Shown here: in pieces, positions 11,572 through 22,925 of the stretch | Layout: each line of letters starts with the position of its first letter | Position numbering within the stretch: position 1 is the first letter of the stretch | Position numbers and translations under genes: made by a program | DNA from: Aporrectodea caliginosa | Lineage: Eukaryota; Annelida; Clitellata; Crassiclitellata; Lumbricidae | Reading direction: 5' to 3' | Assembly (NCBI GenBank): GCA_020284085.1 | Contig: JACEVL010000999.1 | Coordinates: 180,001 to 244,000 of the forward strand | Length of the DNA: 64,000 nt | Notes under the pieces: model-generated | What the model was told of the DNA's origin: nothing | The model's input: the letters and a program-made list of their open reading frames with translations, nothing else | Databases searched by the model: none

Positions 11572-12057
11572 AAAGTCCGTCTGTATGTGCAAATCACATG
11601 CACGAGTAGGCTACGTACATGTACAGCAGCGTCCTCTCATCCTAACATCATGTGTGTAGGCGTTTATGACTGTACAATGTACATAAGCTACAAAAAGGAG
11701 GCTGCCTCAATATAGTCCCGTAATTATGGACCTTTTTATGGTTCTATTCAATCCACAAAACGAGCAGCATGCAGGAAACACGTGGGTGTACGGTCCATTC
11801 AGTTGTAACTGGGCGTTTTCTCTACTCTCAACTGGTTGACGTGATGGCCGAGGACTAACTGGAGATTGGGAGAGGCAGGACACGTGCTTGGGAAAGAGGA
11901 ACTGCTGAGTAGTCTGAAAGGCCGATGTGTAGAGAAGGACTAAGGGGCAGTGAAGAAAATAACTGGCCTTTATTCGTACTGACGTTGTTAGACTTAACGC
12001 AGGGTTGGTGGTCTCTGCACGAAGTCAAGTGCAAATGATTCATAAATGATGTTACAC
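11572..12057. other. Intergenic, nothing recognised
   Basis: No gene recognised. Confidence 0.5.
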
Positions 12058-12127
12058 CTTCATTCATTCGTTCGTTCGTTCATTCATTCATTCATTCGTT
12101 CGTTCGTTCGTTCGTTTATTCGTTTAT
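12058..12127. repeat. (CATT/CGTT)n tetranucleotide repeat
   Basis: About 70 bp of alternating cattcatt and cgttcgtt units. Confidence 0.95.
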
Positions 12128-12366
12128 TCACTGCGCTTTACAAGCCTTGGAGACAAGCAGGTGACGCGCTTTTACCATTTTTACCACGGCAAAATATAAT
12201 TCGGATTTTTTGCCAGTAAAAAATCTGTTCACATCACTACTCTTGTATCTGACTCTGTACAGCAACCATTTTCAAACTGTATTAGAAAGTTATTGCTAAG
12301 ATGAGTTAGTTAGCCAATTAGCCATGGGTGCAGAACTTAAAAGGTGTCATGTTAAGTGTCTTCGTA

Positions 12367-12560
12367 CGTTCATGCATATATGCATACATACATGCACATA
12401 CATACCTACATACATACATACACACAACACATACATACATACATGTATACATGCATACATGTATACATGCATGCATGCATACATACACACATACACATAC
12501 ATGCTGCGCACACACACAAGCACACACATACACACACACACACACATACATACATGCATA
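12367..12560. repeat. (CATA/CACA)n purine-pyrimidine microsatellite
   Basis: About 190 bp of catacatac, catgcatg and acacac runs. The apparent frames on both strands (Tyr/His/Thr or Cys/Val/Met repeats) are by-products of the repeat. Confidence 0.95.
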
Positions 12561-13044
12561 CATTATTTAATCCATTCAGCAATTCACTTGCTTGTTCTAT
12601 GTTACTTAAACGATCGATCGATCAACCAATAATTTATTCGATCAATAAATCAATAAATCGATGAATCGATTCATTGATTGATTGCCGATACCATTTCATG
12701 TTATGGAAAGTCAACTGCAGCTCTCACTTGACATAGCTGTCTGTCTGTCTGTCTGTAGTTTGGTCTGTCTGTCTCTCCCGATACCTCTATGACTAACTGC
12801 ATCTGCCGTCTTTAAAAGTGACTACCCCGCTATATCTACAAGTATGCCAGGTCGAGGGTCAAAAGTAGACACCCTGCAGAATCGTGATTAGATACGACGG
12901 CCATATTTCGCACGCCCTATCAGGGCGTAGTTATTTCACCCCTTCCTTTAGGACAGAATTTATCAGGACAACCAGGCAGTACTGACTCCAGGGCTGAGAG
13001 CTAAGTTTGCTAACCCTATTAATCTCTCGTATAGTATACACAAA
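12561..13044. other. Intergenic with a short (CTGT)n run
   Basis: A (ctgt)n run lies at 12738-12772 and 'atcgatcgatc' at 12613-12623. No gene seen. Confidence 0.5.
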
Positions 13045-13118
13045 GGGGCGATAGTCTAGTGCTTAGCGTGTTGGACCTCGCTCTCTTAGAAGGGGTTCAA
13101 ATCCCCGCCTGGGCAAAA
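13045..13118 (+). mobile_element. tRNA-derived SINE head
   Basis: GGGGCGATAGTCTAGTGC resembles the start and A box of a tRNA. GGTTCAAATCC at 13093-13103 is a near-perfect B box at normal spacing. The acceptor ends do not pair and a sensible anticodon arm is not formed, so this is a SINE promoter region rather than a tRNA gene. Its 3' limit is unclear. Confidence 0.55.
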
Positions 13119-13319
13119 ATTTTGTTCGAGATTTCTGCTACACCTTCATCCCTAGCCAACTCAGCTATAATGAGTACATTTACCGTACACTGTAAGTGGG
13201 AAGATCAGACGGTGAGGGAAAGGATTGGCCACTCACCTTCACGTGCCAAGACTAAGAAAATAAAGTCGCTAACACTTCATACCCATGGCTAGCTTAAGTT
13301 CCTCTTTGTTTTCTTTAGC

Positions 13320-13675
13320 GCATTCTTGTTCTTGTTCTTGTTCTCCTTCTTCTCCTCCACCTCCTTCTTCTTCTCCACCTCCTTCTCCTCTTTCAACTTC
13401 TCCTCCTTCTCCTTCTTCTCGTCCTTCTCCTGCTCCTTCTCCCTCTTCTTCTTCTCCTCTTCCTTCTCCCCGTTCTCCTCGTTCTCCTCCTCCTCCTCCT
13501 CCTCTTCCTCCTTCTCCTTTACCTCCTCCTTCTCCTTCTTCGCCCTCCCCTTCTCCTCCTCCTTCTCCTCCATCCTTCCTCCTCTCTTATTCTCCACCTC
13601 CTTCTAATTCTTTTCCTTCTTCTTATTTTCTTCTTCTTCTCCTTCCACTCCTTCTCCATCTCCTTCTCCTTTTTT
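13320..13675. repeat. 350-bp polypyrimidine (CTT/CTC) tract
   Basis: The plus strand is almost pure C and T with scattered A, G interruptions, in cttctc units. Long pyrimidine/purine strand asymmetry can form intramolecular triplex (H-DNA). The Ser/Pro-rich and Glu/Lys-rich frames across it are artefacts of the repeat. Confidence 0.9.
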
Positions 13676-14237
13676 ACTATACATGTACATTGTACATAGG
13701 CCAATATATAAATATAATAATTTCTGTACATACGTGTATGTGTGTATAGCCTACATTGTACAATTGTACATACTTCCGTTGAATCAAGATATGACTTGTG
13801 TATTTATACGGACTTTCACCCAGCGCATTTTACGGAAACACTCAACAACGCTAAACTGTATACAAAGCCTACATATAGCTATACATGTATGTATGCAAAC
13901 AGCTATAAGTTATAATTATAAGCATGTGTATGTTTCGTCTGTGGCTGATTCATTTGACTGGTACTCTCGGAATGTGTCGCTTATCAACCTTAAAGTGTCA
14001 CAAGAAAACAGAGCGCTATACTAAAAGCCTTTCGAGATTATTTATAATTATGTTCACCGCATCTGCTTACTACCGAACTATAAGTACACTCTATGTATGC
14101 GCATATGTTTATTTATTTCAGGTATGGATGGCAGAAGTGTCAGGTATCATAGGTAGCCTATGAGAAGCATTCGTTACGACAGTTTCCACCCACGAGGAAG
14201 TGTATGCGCCGCCAGGCCTGGTGTTGGTAATAAGCGC

Positions 14238-14238
<1 letters not shown>
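13676..14238. other. Intergenic, nothing recognised
   Basis: AT-rich, several 'tgtaca' palindromes near 13680-13772. No gene seen. Confidence 0.5.

Positions 14239-14300
<62 letters not shown>
14239..14300. repeat. (TA)n microsatellite
   Basis: About 60 bp of uninterrupted TA. Confidence 0.97.
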
Positions 14301-14304
<4 letters not shown>

Positions 14305-14340
14305 TACTGTAGGATTTAATTAGGCCTGTCATTATCAGCA

Positions 14341-14445
14341 GCAATCATCATCATCATCACCATCATCATTATCATCATCCATAATCATCATCATGAATTA
14401 TCATCATCATCATCGTTGTCGTCGTCGTCATCGTCATCATCAGTT
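14341..14445. repeat. (ATC)n microsatellite
   Basis: atc and gtc trinucleotides ending in 'atcatcagttcctgacgc', the same edge as the array at 7441-7660. Confidence 0.9.
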
Positions 14446-15894
14446 CCTGACGCCAGCTATATATAAATGTAGTGTAATGTAAATCTTCGACATTTCTCAG
14501 CGCCATGGCACAAAAGCCACGTCAGGGAGACCAGCTTATACACCGGCGCTATATCAAATCAAGTCCGCAATCGACTGCTCTGTCCGTTCCGGTGCCAGGT
14601 CAGAATCCGGGGAGGTCAAGCCGAGGAGGCAGCATAGTGCTACAGTGGCAATTGGTGATGGTGGTGGTCGTGTGGTGGCGCAAGAGTAGAATCAGGATAT
14701 GAGAGCCTGAAGGGTTCGGTTTTCAGTAGCAGAGGAGAGTGCAAGCGAAGGAGAGGTGAAATTAAAAGGCGAGATAGGAGGATGAGCAAAATGGCGGAGG
14801 TCTTTTGGGAGTTCAATCCGACAGAAGCGGTTGCAGAATTTCAAAGCGGAGGAGATAGAGAAAAAATATCATGATGAGCGGGTTGACCTGCGAGGCTGCG
14901 AGAGAGAAATATCATGATGAGCGGGTAGACCTGAGCGGTTGGATGGTGAACAGCTGGCGAATGAAAGAGGATTGAGAGATTTGAGGTTTTATAAACCTCG
15001 ACTCCTTTCATTTTCTTTTTCTATGATTTCCCTATTTTATCTCCACGGCCTCAACACCGGCTTTCTTCTTCCCCTTATCACGAACATCCTCTTACTGTCT
15101 CTCATTTTTCTATGCCTGCCTACAAGCATGCCTGTCTGTCTGCTTGCCTGGGTCTGCCTGCCTGCTTGTCCGTCTGCCCGCCCGCCCGTCTGCCTGCCTG
15201 CATTGGTCGATGTCTATCTTATTCCATCGACAACGTACGTTCCCACAGTCACTCTCATACGTCTTGGAATTTATGAGGCATTTCTTTCGTGTATACACTT
15301 CACCAATGAGTCCACTTCACATTGTTTTTCTGCCAGTCAGCGTTCGTCCGATCGTCTCGCTGTGACGCTGTCTATCTGCCGATCTCTGTGTCCGTCTGTC
15401 CGTTTGTCCGTCCGTCTGTCCGTCTGTGTATCCAATGAGGAACGAACATGACTTGTGTTGTGCGATGGACGTAATTTTGAAGATTGGAAGGAGATTCGAA
15501 TCACGGTCGAAATAAGAAAGTTCTCAACATTTATGTGTTCAGAATGCAACATAAAATCCACTATTAACAGCTAGTCGTGCTATAAGGTAAAAACGTTAGT
15601 AAGTATGCAGAAACATTCACAATTACACAGAAGTAACTTTAGATCAGACTGGCTTTGGTTGTTGCCTTGTTGGTCAGCTCCGACGATATCCAGAGAGATT
15701 TACGAAAATATTTATATAAAACATGTGTAGAATATGTATGTCTATAAAATGTACTATAAAATATATGATCATTATAATTACACACATTTTTAATTCGCAC
15801 AAAGTTACACAGAAATGCTGAATCTGCATATACAATATTTATTATCCAATTGTATTTAAACATATATTATGGTGCATATATGCTTACATCATAT
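14446..15894. other. Intergenic with (TGCC)n and (GTCC/GTCT)n runs
   Basis: Two copies of 'gagagaaatatcatgatgagcgg' style sequence lie at 14858-14935. cctgcctg/ctgtctg units are at 15115-15202 and ccgtctgt units at 15389-15427. A frame at 14939-15451 crosses these repeats and has no recognisable domain. Confidence 0.55.
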
Positions 15895-16030
15895 AAGCTT
15901 AATGTATGTATATATAATAATATATACATACATACATGTATATATAATATATACATACATAATACATATATTACATAATTATATATGTATATATATTATA
16001 TACATATATATGCATATATATATATATATC
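15895..16030. repeat. AT-rich palindromic tract
   Basis: Alternating tatata, acatac and atgtat runs of about 135 bp with several self-complementary stretches. Confidence 0.85.
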
Positions 16031-18461
16031 TGCTAATGACCTGCTTGAAGTTTTGTTAATTGGAAAGTTCTGAATAGCATGACTTTCCTATACAACCCCA
16101 CGTGGTCCCTATACAATGCATGTACCTGCACAGTATGAACTCTTAAACATGCTATGAATCGTTCGTTCTGTAGAAGCGAATTCTATAGCCAGCTTTAAGG
16201 GCGAGGAGTAAGTAATCAGACCGACATCGGGCAAGTGTACGTACTTTCAGGCCTACATAGATAGGCTCGATAGGCCGCTGAATAGGCCGAGGAGGTACTA
16301 AGGCCGTGTTGGTTTACGCTTTAGCTGACGAATAGCGGGAAAGACGGACGCAAGAAAGACAGCTGCGTTCTTCAGAAGTTCGACAAAGAATACGAAATAC
16401 CAGTTACGCCAATTCTAAACATGAACTGTACACGTTCAGTGTTGTACAAACTGCAGTACACGTTACGGGATATACATTAAGTGTACACAGCAAGAAATAA
16501 TGTATTGCGCGTGGCTGAGTCTACGGTTAACCGACGACTCATTCTTCTGCCAACCAACGCTCTTCAGGTAGGCCTACATAGCCTGTATATCTGTGTCATT
16601 ATCTATCATTTTGCACTGTGTAAACCCCGTGCTGTGATATACTGACTGAATCCGTCTTTCCTACTATACGTTGCCTGTAGACATTCTTCACTCTCTCTCT
16701 TTACCGGAATTGATCGTTATGTAAGTAACACCTGCAGTGTTTAGTGCTAATGATTCATGAGCAATTTACAGTCGCAATATACCGACTCATTCCATCTCAC
16801 ATAGATTTATGTATATGCATGTGCAAGCTATAGCAGCTGCACAGCCGTACACTTAAATAGGTCAAAGATAAGCTGTTATCAGTACACAGAAGCTAGTTTA
16901 GGTATCATGTACTATACTACTTGCAATACACAATGTGTATGTTGCTAGATGACATAAGCACATTGCTAAAGACACATGACTTAGAACTGACGCGATAAAA
17001 CGGAGGCCTTGAGCTTTAGCAGCCGTGGAAAAGGCTAATTCCCAGACCCAAGGCCTCTACTATTAACTTACACATCGTCTCCTTCGTTTAGTCAAAGAAT
17101 CCCGCGAGCTGTATATATACATGTAAGACATTCGCCGAGACACTTACGAGCGCGTGGCAAAAGTATGCGATATGCTGGCGGCTTTTGGAGCCATTGCATA
17201 TTATCGTCGGCGGCTTTCTTTTTCAGTGTATACCGGGTCTCTATGGGCGTATGTAATATACAGGAGTAGTACGTTTTATGATGTATGTATAAAGGTATAC
17301 GCGAGTTTCCTGCGTGGTACTTCACGGTGATAATCTGCACGATTTACTCTGTCAGGTACAAGTACACATTGTTGTTCATGGCCCGTATTATGATCAAGTG
17401 TCACGTATATCCTGAAAACGTAGGCTAGACGCAGACATAAGTCAACGCAGAACTTGTACTTTATTCGTTTCAAATAAGGCTGGTAACGAGCTCCAATAAG
17501 TCTAATACTTTGACGACATATATATAGGCAGTTGTTCCAATACAAAATGATCCCAGCCGTATAACACGTAGGCTACTAGGCCTATATGGAAACCTTGTGC
17601 ACTGTGTATGTTGATTTATTGCCATATACAGACTACTGTCATACGATATGAATTAGCACATCTACCGTGATGTACGTAGTAATCGAGTGGTGAATCAGGG
17701 ACGTTTTATCCATTAGGTACAGTATATGCACTTACGACGACCTTAAAACTAGTGGATAACTAGATATTACAGTGAAAAATGCAATGACCGTCATCTTCAT
17801 TACCATTGATTGTCGGATTGCGTGTATACTGGCTTGACTGTAATTACAATTCATTGATCGGATGTAGCCCTCCGCCCACAAAGACACGTGAACACTTAAG
17901 CTACCGACAGCCTATCTGTCCAACAATGCTCGAAAGTTCTAAGATGTGGGTCGATTTCCGTTACGCCATGATTAAACATCCGTAAACAACTTAACGTCGC
18001 GCGCATCGTTGGACACTCCCAGTGTTTAAAAGCCTACACTCAATGAGCAGTAAACTGTTAAATACCGCTCAGCCCGTGTCAAGTCTATTACACACACGAA
18101 CAGCGTTAGAACAATTGACGAAAACATCCGAGGCATGCACTAGGCAATGATATGTTGACCTTCCTTCGTCATCCACAATAAACTATTCAAGTAACCCTGT
18201 TAAATTATGCGACAATTTATTGAATCAACCTGATGTCATATAGATCCGTTATGATGTGCTCTTTATAAGAGTAATAATAGCTCGATGACTTGTGAGGCTA
18301 AGACATGTGGTTAACCGTGCCAACAAAGACCTATAGAACGGTGATATACTGAGATTTGGAAACACTGGCCTTTATAATACTTGTATCGGAAATTCATCAC
18401 ATTGGCTCATCTCGAAAGGCGATGCCGACAGCTGCATGTCGCACCGCTCCACTTAGATACG
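16031..18461. other. Intergenic or 5' region upstream of gene A
   Basis: No gene recognised in 2.4 kb. It may contain the promoter and a 5' non-coding exon of gene A, because an acceptor-like site lies at its end, but I could not locate a TATA box or donor with confidence. Confidence 0.4.
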
Positions 18462-18496
18462 CCTGTTTGTCATGTTGTCTTGTTCTCTCTTTTCAG
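18462..18496 (+). promoter_or_regulatory. Probable 3' splice acceptor of a 5'-UTR intron, gene A
   Basis: A pyrimidine-rich stretch ending TTGTTCTCTCTTTTCAG (18480-18496) is a strong acceptor, 229 bp before the chosen start of gene A. It suggests that the otherwise single-exon coding region has an intron in its leader. Transcript data are not available to me. Confidence 0.5.
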
Positions 18497-18725
18497 AGGA
18501 AACCACGGTGCGTCAGTCTTCGTCGTCTGCCATTCAAACGCCTAAGGCAAATTCCAGTGAACCAGCCGACTGTGGAGGGAGCCCACGCTGATGACACGGA
18601 CCGTCTACTCAGAATGCGTTCACTGGCGCAGACAAGCCCAAAATACTCGACGACGCTAATATAAGACACGGCTGAGACGCATGAGACCAATATCAAGTGT
18701 TTCCATCGCTTCGACGACGAACAAC

Positions 18726-21700
18726 ATGTTCATATTTCGCTCTATACTGCCGGCAGTTATCCTTCTCGGTATAACGAGGTCAGCGATCGGATTACCGGCG
18801 ACCGTAACCTCTTTCGAGTCATCGTCGAGAGATGAACAACTCTCAACGTGGGAACTAAGTACGACTGAAGACTGGGTAACATCCGCTTTCCCCGTACATC
18901 AAAACAGGTCAAACGAGTCGGGGGTCGAGGAGCTACACGAAGCGGAATGTCGGCTACGCACAGTCGACCCGCATATGAACACTCGAATACGGAATTCGGT
19001 GGAGGAGAAGCTGAATTTGATCGAGTACAAGTTGATATTCAGTAATTACTCTCATAATCCGATGAAGACGAACGTCACTAGTCACCACAAGGCCGACACG
19101 TGGGCTCGTGTATCGACCCAACACGGACAGACCCTGCTTTCCCTGGCCTTCAACTACGGCGTTCTCTCTCTGATGACGTTGACCTTCGGAACGAATTCCA
19201 TGTCGATCGTCTTAGAGGACATTCCCAGCGGATGCTTTGGAGATTTGCCGGAAGCGCAGAAGGTCGAGATGGTTCAGCAGCTGCTGATGAGGGACTTCAA
19301 GGAAGACGGACCGACGTCGTTCGTCGGAGCGGAACGGATCTGCCACGAGATCATACTCGACCAGTCCGGTTACGCCAAGTTCACGGACTGGTGCTGCTAC
19401 GTCGACTCAATCAGCGGCGTCAAGATCTGCGAGAACAGCAACGCTAACGAGTGGCTCCACTTCCTCTACGTCCTGCTCGGCGTCATCCGGTTCGGGGTTC
19501 TGTTCTTCGGTCCGCTGATGTTCTTCTCGGCTGTGGGCAGCCTAGCGAGGGAGGAGGTTCCCTACACGGTCAAACTCAAGGAGCCTCTGGTGCGAACGGT
19601 GATGGTCTGTCAGGCGGATTCAATCATCGACGACGATATCAAGGTCAAACAATATCTCGACCTACACAGTCGTCGATACCGCGATCTACCGAAACTGGTG
19701 GAGTCGATGCACAACGTGGAGATGAAGCTTCCGCCTCCGGCAGGGTCTCTTCAAGGGACCATTGGACAGCCATTCCAGGCCAAGATCTCCGAGTACGACA
19801 TCATGGTCAACTACAAGAGACTGTTGACGGAGAATAAGGTTCCGATCGGATTGTGGAAGACGATCATTCGCTCCATCTTCTACTGCAAACTGCGCAACGT
19901 CGGACCATTCATCGACTGTTGCAAGCAGAACATGTTTCGCCATCAGATGTGTTCCTGCGTTCGGACGAGCGTTCCCTGGATTAAGTTCTGGCGGAAGGTC
20001 GGCCTCGGTCTCTTGGTTCTTCTCCTGCCGACGCCCTACTACGTCCGTCTGCTCATCTTCTACAACTACGAATACGACGAGGTGATGTCGCGAAAGGAGG
20101 CCATTGAAAGGCTCGGTCTCCGAGAGAATTTCGAGAACAGTCTGGTGCACTACCTCCTGCCGACGCATCCGCTGTTCCTATGCATCTATGCCATCTATGG
20201 CGTCATGGCTATAACGCTGGCCTACATGGCCAGAAGGACAGAGGAAGGTCGCTTCCGGAAGATCATCGTAGGTGCCTTCACGGACCTTAAACACCTGTCT
20301 TGGATCGAAGTTCTGAATATGATGGTGTCCAACATCATCTGGCCTTTCAAGAAGTTCGGCGTCGTCGGCCTTCTCGTGATCTTCGTCTACTGGCCAGTGG
20401 CACTGCCCATCACCTTTGTGGTGTACCTCTTCTACTGCCTGCCGACGATCTATCTCACCATCCGCATGTTCTTCTACTCGAAGCGAGCCTTCCTCGAGAA
20501 GATCCACAAGCGGACGAGACGACGCTACCGTGTCAGGAGGAAGGTCGACAACAGTCTGCACCTGTTCGTCATGGAGAACATCTACAAACTGCTCTGGGGA
20601 GACGACGATGACGTCGTTCGACGGAGAAGAGACCTCGGCAACAGCGGCGCTCCCCTTCGACGCCAGAGATCCAACAGGTTGTCGGACGGATACGAACTCG
20701 ACGAGGTCGACAACCTGAATCCGGAACGGTTGCAGAGGTTTCGCAGCGTGTCCGTGGCGTCGACGATCGTCCACAGTCAGGTCTGTAACTGGCGCCGGGT
20801 CCTCGAACATATCTTTGCGTCTTCGCTGTGCGTCGTTGCGCTCTACTCCATCCTGATCATCCTGTCTGAGTGCATTGGTTGCCTCGTCGAGATCATGGTC
20901 TTCACGATGATGGGCATCATCGTCAACGCTGGTACCCTGCTCAAGTACATCGCCCTCGTCATTCTCGTCGTCGTCTACAGCTACGACTGCTTCAACAACG
21001 TCGAAAAGAAGTACCTCAAGCTCAACAAAGCTCTTTTCAACGAGGTCAAGAGCCGGATGAAGGACCTTGAGAAGGTGACCAGTCTGCCGTCGTACCTGCA
21101 AGAGAATCGCGGTTTCAAGTCGCAGGAACTCAGCGAGCAGGCGGAATACGAGATGCCGGACGACATCGTTGATAAGCCGGCTCGTCACTGGTTCATCAAC
21201 GACCTCGTTCTATTCATCGACAACGAGGACATGCCGCGCATTCCGCGGAAGCTCTTTGAGGACGTCTGTCAAATCCGGGTGGCCGGCGTTCCTGGTCCGG
21301 TCTATCTCGGACTCCTGTTCGCGCTGAAGCAGTTCCTGAAGATCGCCGTTTTCGTCGGGTTCATCTTTCTCGTAATACTGTCCTTTGGAAACGTCTACGG
21401 ACTGTCATCGACCAACCAGATGATCGCCGCCCTTGCCGGGGGATCGCTGCCCCTCATCATGCGAACATTCATGGAGCCGGAGAAGCCGGACATAGAAATG
21501 GGAACAGTCAGTTTCAAAAGCAAACTGGACGAGATCATTCAGAACTTCGCCCAGTATTGGCCCATCTACGACTTCTCTTTCGATCTCCACGTGCCAGAGG
21601 AAGAGAAGGAAGCGACAGAAAAAGACGGTTCAGGAAAAGACGACGAGAAGGAGAAGGAGAGGGGAAGGAGAAGACGGAGAATGGTACGAAACCAACAACG

Positions 21701-21800
21701 GACATTGTTTTTCAATGCCACGTCTGTTCCGACGAAACGGACGGTGGTTCCACTGGAAAAGTTGTGCTGGACAGTGACCAGAACGTTGTTTCGGAACTGA
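18726..21800 (+). CDS. Gene A: large multi-pass membrane glycoprotein, unknown family
   Basis: Single long frame; I do not recognise the family. I chose the ATG at 18726 over the upstream in-frame ATG at 18681 because it has A at -3 (aacATG), and it starts a clean signal peptide (MFIFRSILPAVILLGI...). The paralogues also begin directly with their signal peptides. After the signal comes a Ser/Thr-rich segment absent from genes B and C. Then follows the shared ectodomain (CRLRTVDP, LNLIEYKL, HKADTWARVST, LSLAFNYGVLSLMTLTFGT, IPSGCFGDLPE) with several Cys and N-x-S/T sites. About eight hydrophobic segments follow, including WLHFLYVLLGVIRFGVLFFG and a conserved ILSECIGCLVEIMVF. A cytosolic block HWFINDLVLFIDNEDMPRIP precedes the last membrane segment. 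Third codon positions are much richer in G/C than in genes B and C. The annotated end is probably not the ancestral one: see the tail at 21690-22093. Likely a plasma-membrane protein; function unknown. Confidence 0.85.
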   Translation: MFIFRSILPAVILLGITRSAIGLPATVTSFESSSRDEQLSTWELSTTEDWVTSAFPVHQNRSNESGVEELHEAECRLRTVDPHMNTRIRNSVEEKLNLIEYKLIFSNYSHNPMKTNVTSHHKADTWARVSTQHGQTLLSLAFNYGVLSLMTLTFGTNSMSIVLEDIPSGCFGDLPEAQKVEMVQQLLMRDFKEDGPTSFVGAERICHEIILDQSGYAKFTDWCCYVDSISGVKICENSNANEWLHFLYVLLGVIRFGVLFFGPLMFFSAVGSLAREEVPYTVKLKEPLVRTVMVCQADSIIDDDIKVKQYLDLHSRRYRDLPKLVESMHNVEMKLPPPAGSLQGTIGQPFQAKISEYDIMVNYKRLLTENKVPIGLWKTIIRSIFYCKLRNVGPFIDCCKQNMFRHQMCSCVRTSVPWIKFWRKVGLGLLVLLLPTPYYVRLLIFYNYEYDEVMSRKEAIERLGLRENFENSLVHYLLPTHPLFLCIYAIYGVMAITLAYMARRTEEGRFRKIIVGAFTDLKHLSWIEVLNMMVSNIIWPFKKFGVVGLLVIFVYWPVALPITFVVYLFYCLPTIYLTIRMFFYSKRAFLEKIHKRTRRRYRVRRKVDNSLHLFVMENIYKLLWGDDDDVVRRRRDLGNSGAPLRRQRSNRLSDGYELDEVDNLNPERLQRFRSVSVASTIVHSQVCNWRRVLEHIFASSLCVVALYSILIILSECIGCLVEIMVFTMMGIIVNAGTLLKYIALVILVVVYSYDCFNNVEKKYLKLNKALFNEVKSRMKDLEKVTSLPSYLQENRGFKSQELSEQAEYEMPDDIVDKPARHWFINDLVLFIDNEDMPRIPRKLFEDVCQIRVAGVPGPVYLGLLFALKQFLKIAVFVGFIFLVILSFGNVYGLSSTNQMIAALAGGSLPLIMRTFMEPEKPDIEMGTVSFKSKLDEIIQNFAQYWPIYDFSFDLHVPEEEKEATEKDGSGKDDEKEKERGRRRRRMVRNQQRTLFFNATSVPTKRTVVPLEKLCWTVTRTLFRN

Positions 21801-22093
21801 CACCGAACAAAACGAACTCCGTGGCAAGGCTGCCAAGCGTTGCCAGTTCGAGAACTGTAACCGATGACCAACAGAAGAGGAATGACGTTGGAGGCGGTGG
21901 CGGAAGAGAGGGAGGGGTCCGAGTTTACTTTCAGGAGGAGCCACCTCAGAGAGACGTAGACATTCTGATCTTGTTGCCGAGTCGCTACGACGATATATGG
22001 TTGGACGAATGGTCGGATTTCGGTAACGATGCGATCAACACGAACATCGACGACGTTTTCGACACAAGCCGACCCAAGGTATTCAACATATAA
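21690..22093 (+). pseudogene. Gene A ancestral C-terminal tail, now in another frame
   Basis: Genes B and C end with an acidic/basic linker, then a VDIIIILPEDF or VDILIILPEDF motif followed within a few residues by LWN-EW. Gene A has the matching VDILILLPSRYDDIW...EW at 21956-22000, but in the frame one base back from the main frame. The main frame runs on out of register and stops at 21800. The break must lie in the purine-rich stretch about 21600-21690 (gaa/aag/gag codons), where a one-base loss would explain it. A real mutation, an assembly error in a purine run, or a small unrecognised intron are all possible. Confidence 0.6.
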
Positions 22094-22824
22094 CAATGGG
22101 TATTGTCACTTCCACCGAAGACTCCACTCGTGACTACATGTATGCGCAGCGGAATATCAAACGATATACTCACAAAAAGATCTGTCTGAATGAATTGCAC
22201 AATTATTGTAGACGGAAGGAAATGCGTCGCGAGTCACGCAGGGCGTTGCTAGTCACGTTTAGCGCGGAAGGGTCGTTGGTACACCGCCGCCGCCGCGAGG
22301 TGTCGCTTGGTTCGTCATTCCGTTTCTCAGAGATGAGGAATCATTTCAAAGCTAAAACATCTAAGTCATTGTCAGAGCAACAATGTGTTGTTCAGAAATC
22401 CTGGAAAATGTATCGACCGTCTGAAACCGAAGTGTAACAGTATTTTGTAAATCGCTACCCGGATGTAAACAAAGCATTTCCGTAGGGATTGGGGAATAAT
22501 CTCGGACGCATCTCTCACTGGATAATCCAGGAACTTACCTCTCCACAGATCATTGGCTCCATCGAGTAATACATTTTCTCTGTAAACAGAGACGCCACGC
22601 TCACTTTGAATCTGGCGTTTTTAAAGATGCACGATGATCGCAGAAACCATCTTACTGAATGCCAAGGCGAAAGGACCATTTGAGGAGTGGCCTTGTTCAA
22701 TGAACAAGGCCACAGAATGTCTTCGTATCCAGCGTTAAGATATTGATTTTAGACATCGAGTTCACCCGGTCTTTTTTGTTGCTCTGATTGTTTCCTTCAT
22801 CCTGATTACTTCTGTTTTATTTAT
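22094..22824. other. Downstream of gene A, probable 3'-UTR and intergenic
   Basis: A frame at 22096-22437 starts three bases after the displaced tail and has no recognisable motif. No clear AATAAA signal was found close to the stop. Confidence 0.4.
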
Positions 22825-22925
22825 TGTATTGTATTGTATTGTATTTGAACACTTGTTATAGCGCCCCTCACAGATTGCCTATGTAGATCTTGTTATAATC
22901 TCTGGTGGGGATGATGCCCATGTAG
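22825..22925 (-). mobile_element. SINE 3' end fragment
   Basis: On the minus strand it ends in 'ggcgctataacaagtgttc' then 'aaatacaatacaatac'. This is nearly identical to the 3' end of the SINE at 27366-27600. The tRNA-like head is missing. Confidence 0.65.

Noticed and set aside
13045..13118. Functional tRNA gene
   Set aside because: A and B boxes are present but acceptor and anticodon arms do not pair; the same holds for the heads at 11571, 24408, 27366, 30210, 48611 and 61996.
13285..13749. Ser/Pro-rich and Glu/Lys-rich frames on both strands
   Set aside because: By-products of the polypyrimidine tract; both strands are open only because the repeat lacks stop codons.
18356..18664. 102-codon frame upstream of gene A
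   Set aside because: Crosses a strong splice acceptor at 18496 and has no motif; more likely leader sequence.
20178..21188. 336-codon minus-strand frame
   Set aside because: Shadow of gene A, caused by its G/C-rich third positions; Asp/Val/His-rich and without any domain.
22096..22437. 113-codon frame after gene A
   Set aside because: No recognisable motif, no similarity to the paralogues, basic composition typical of chance.
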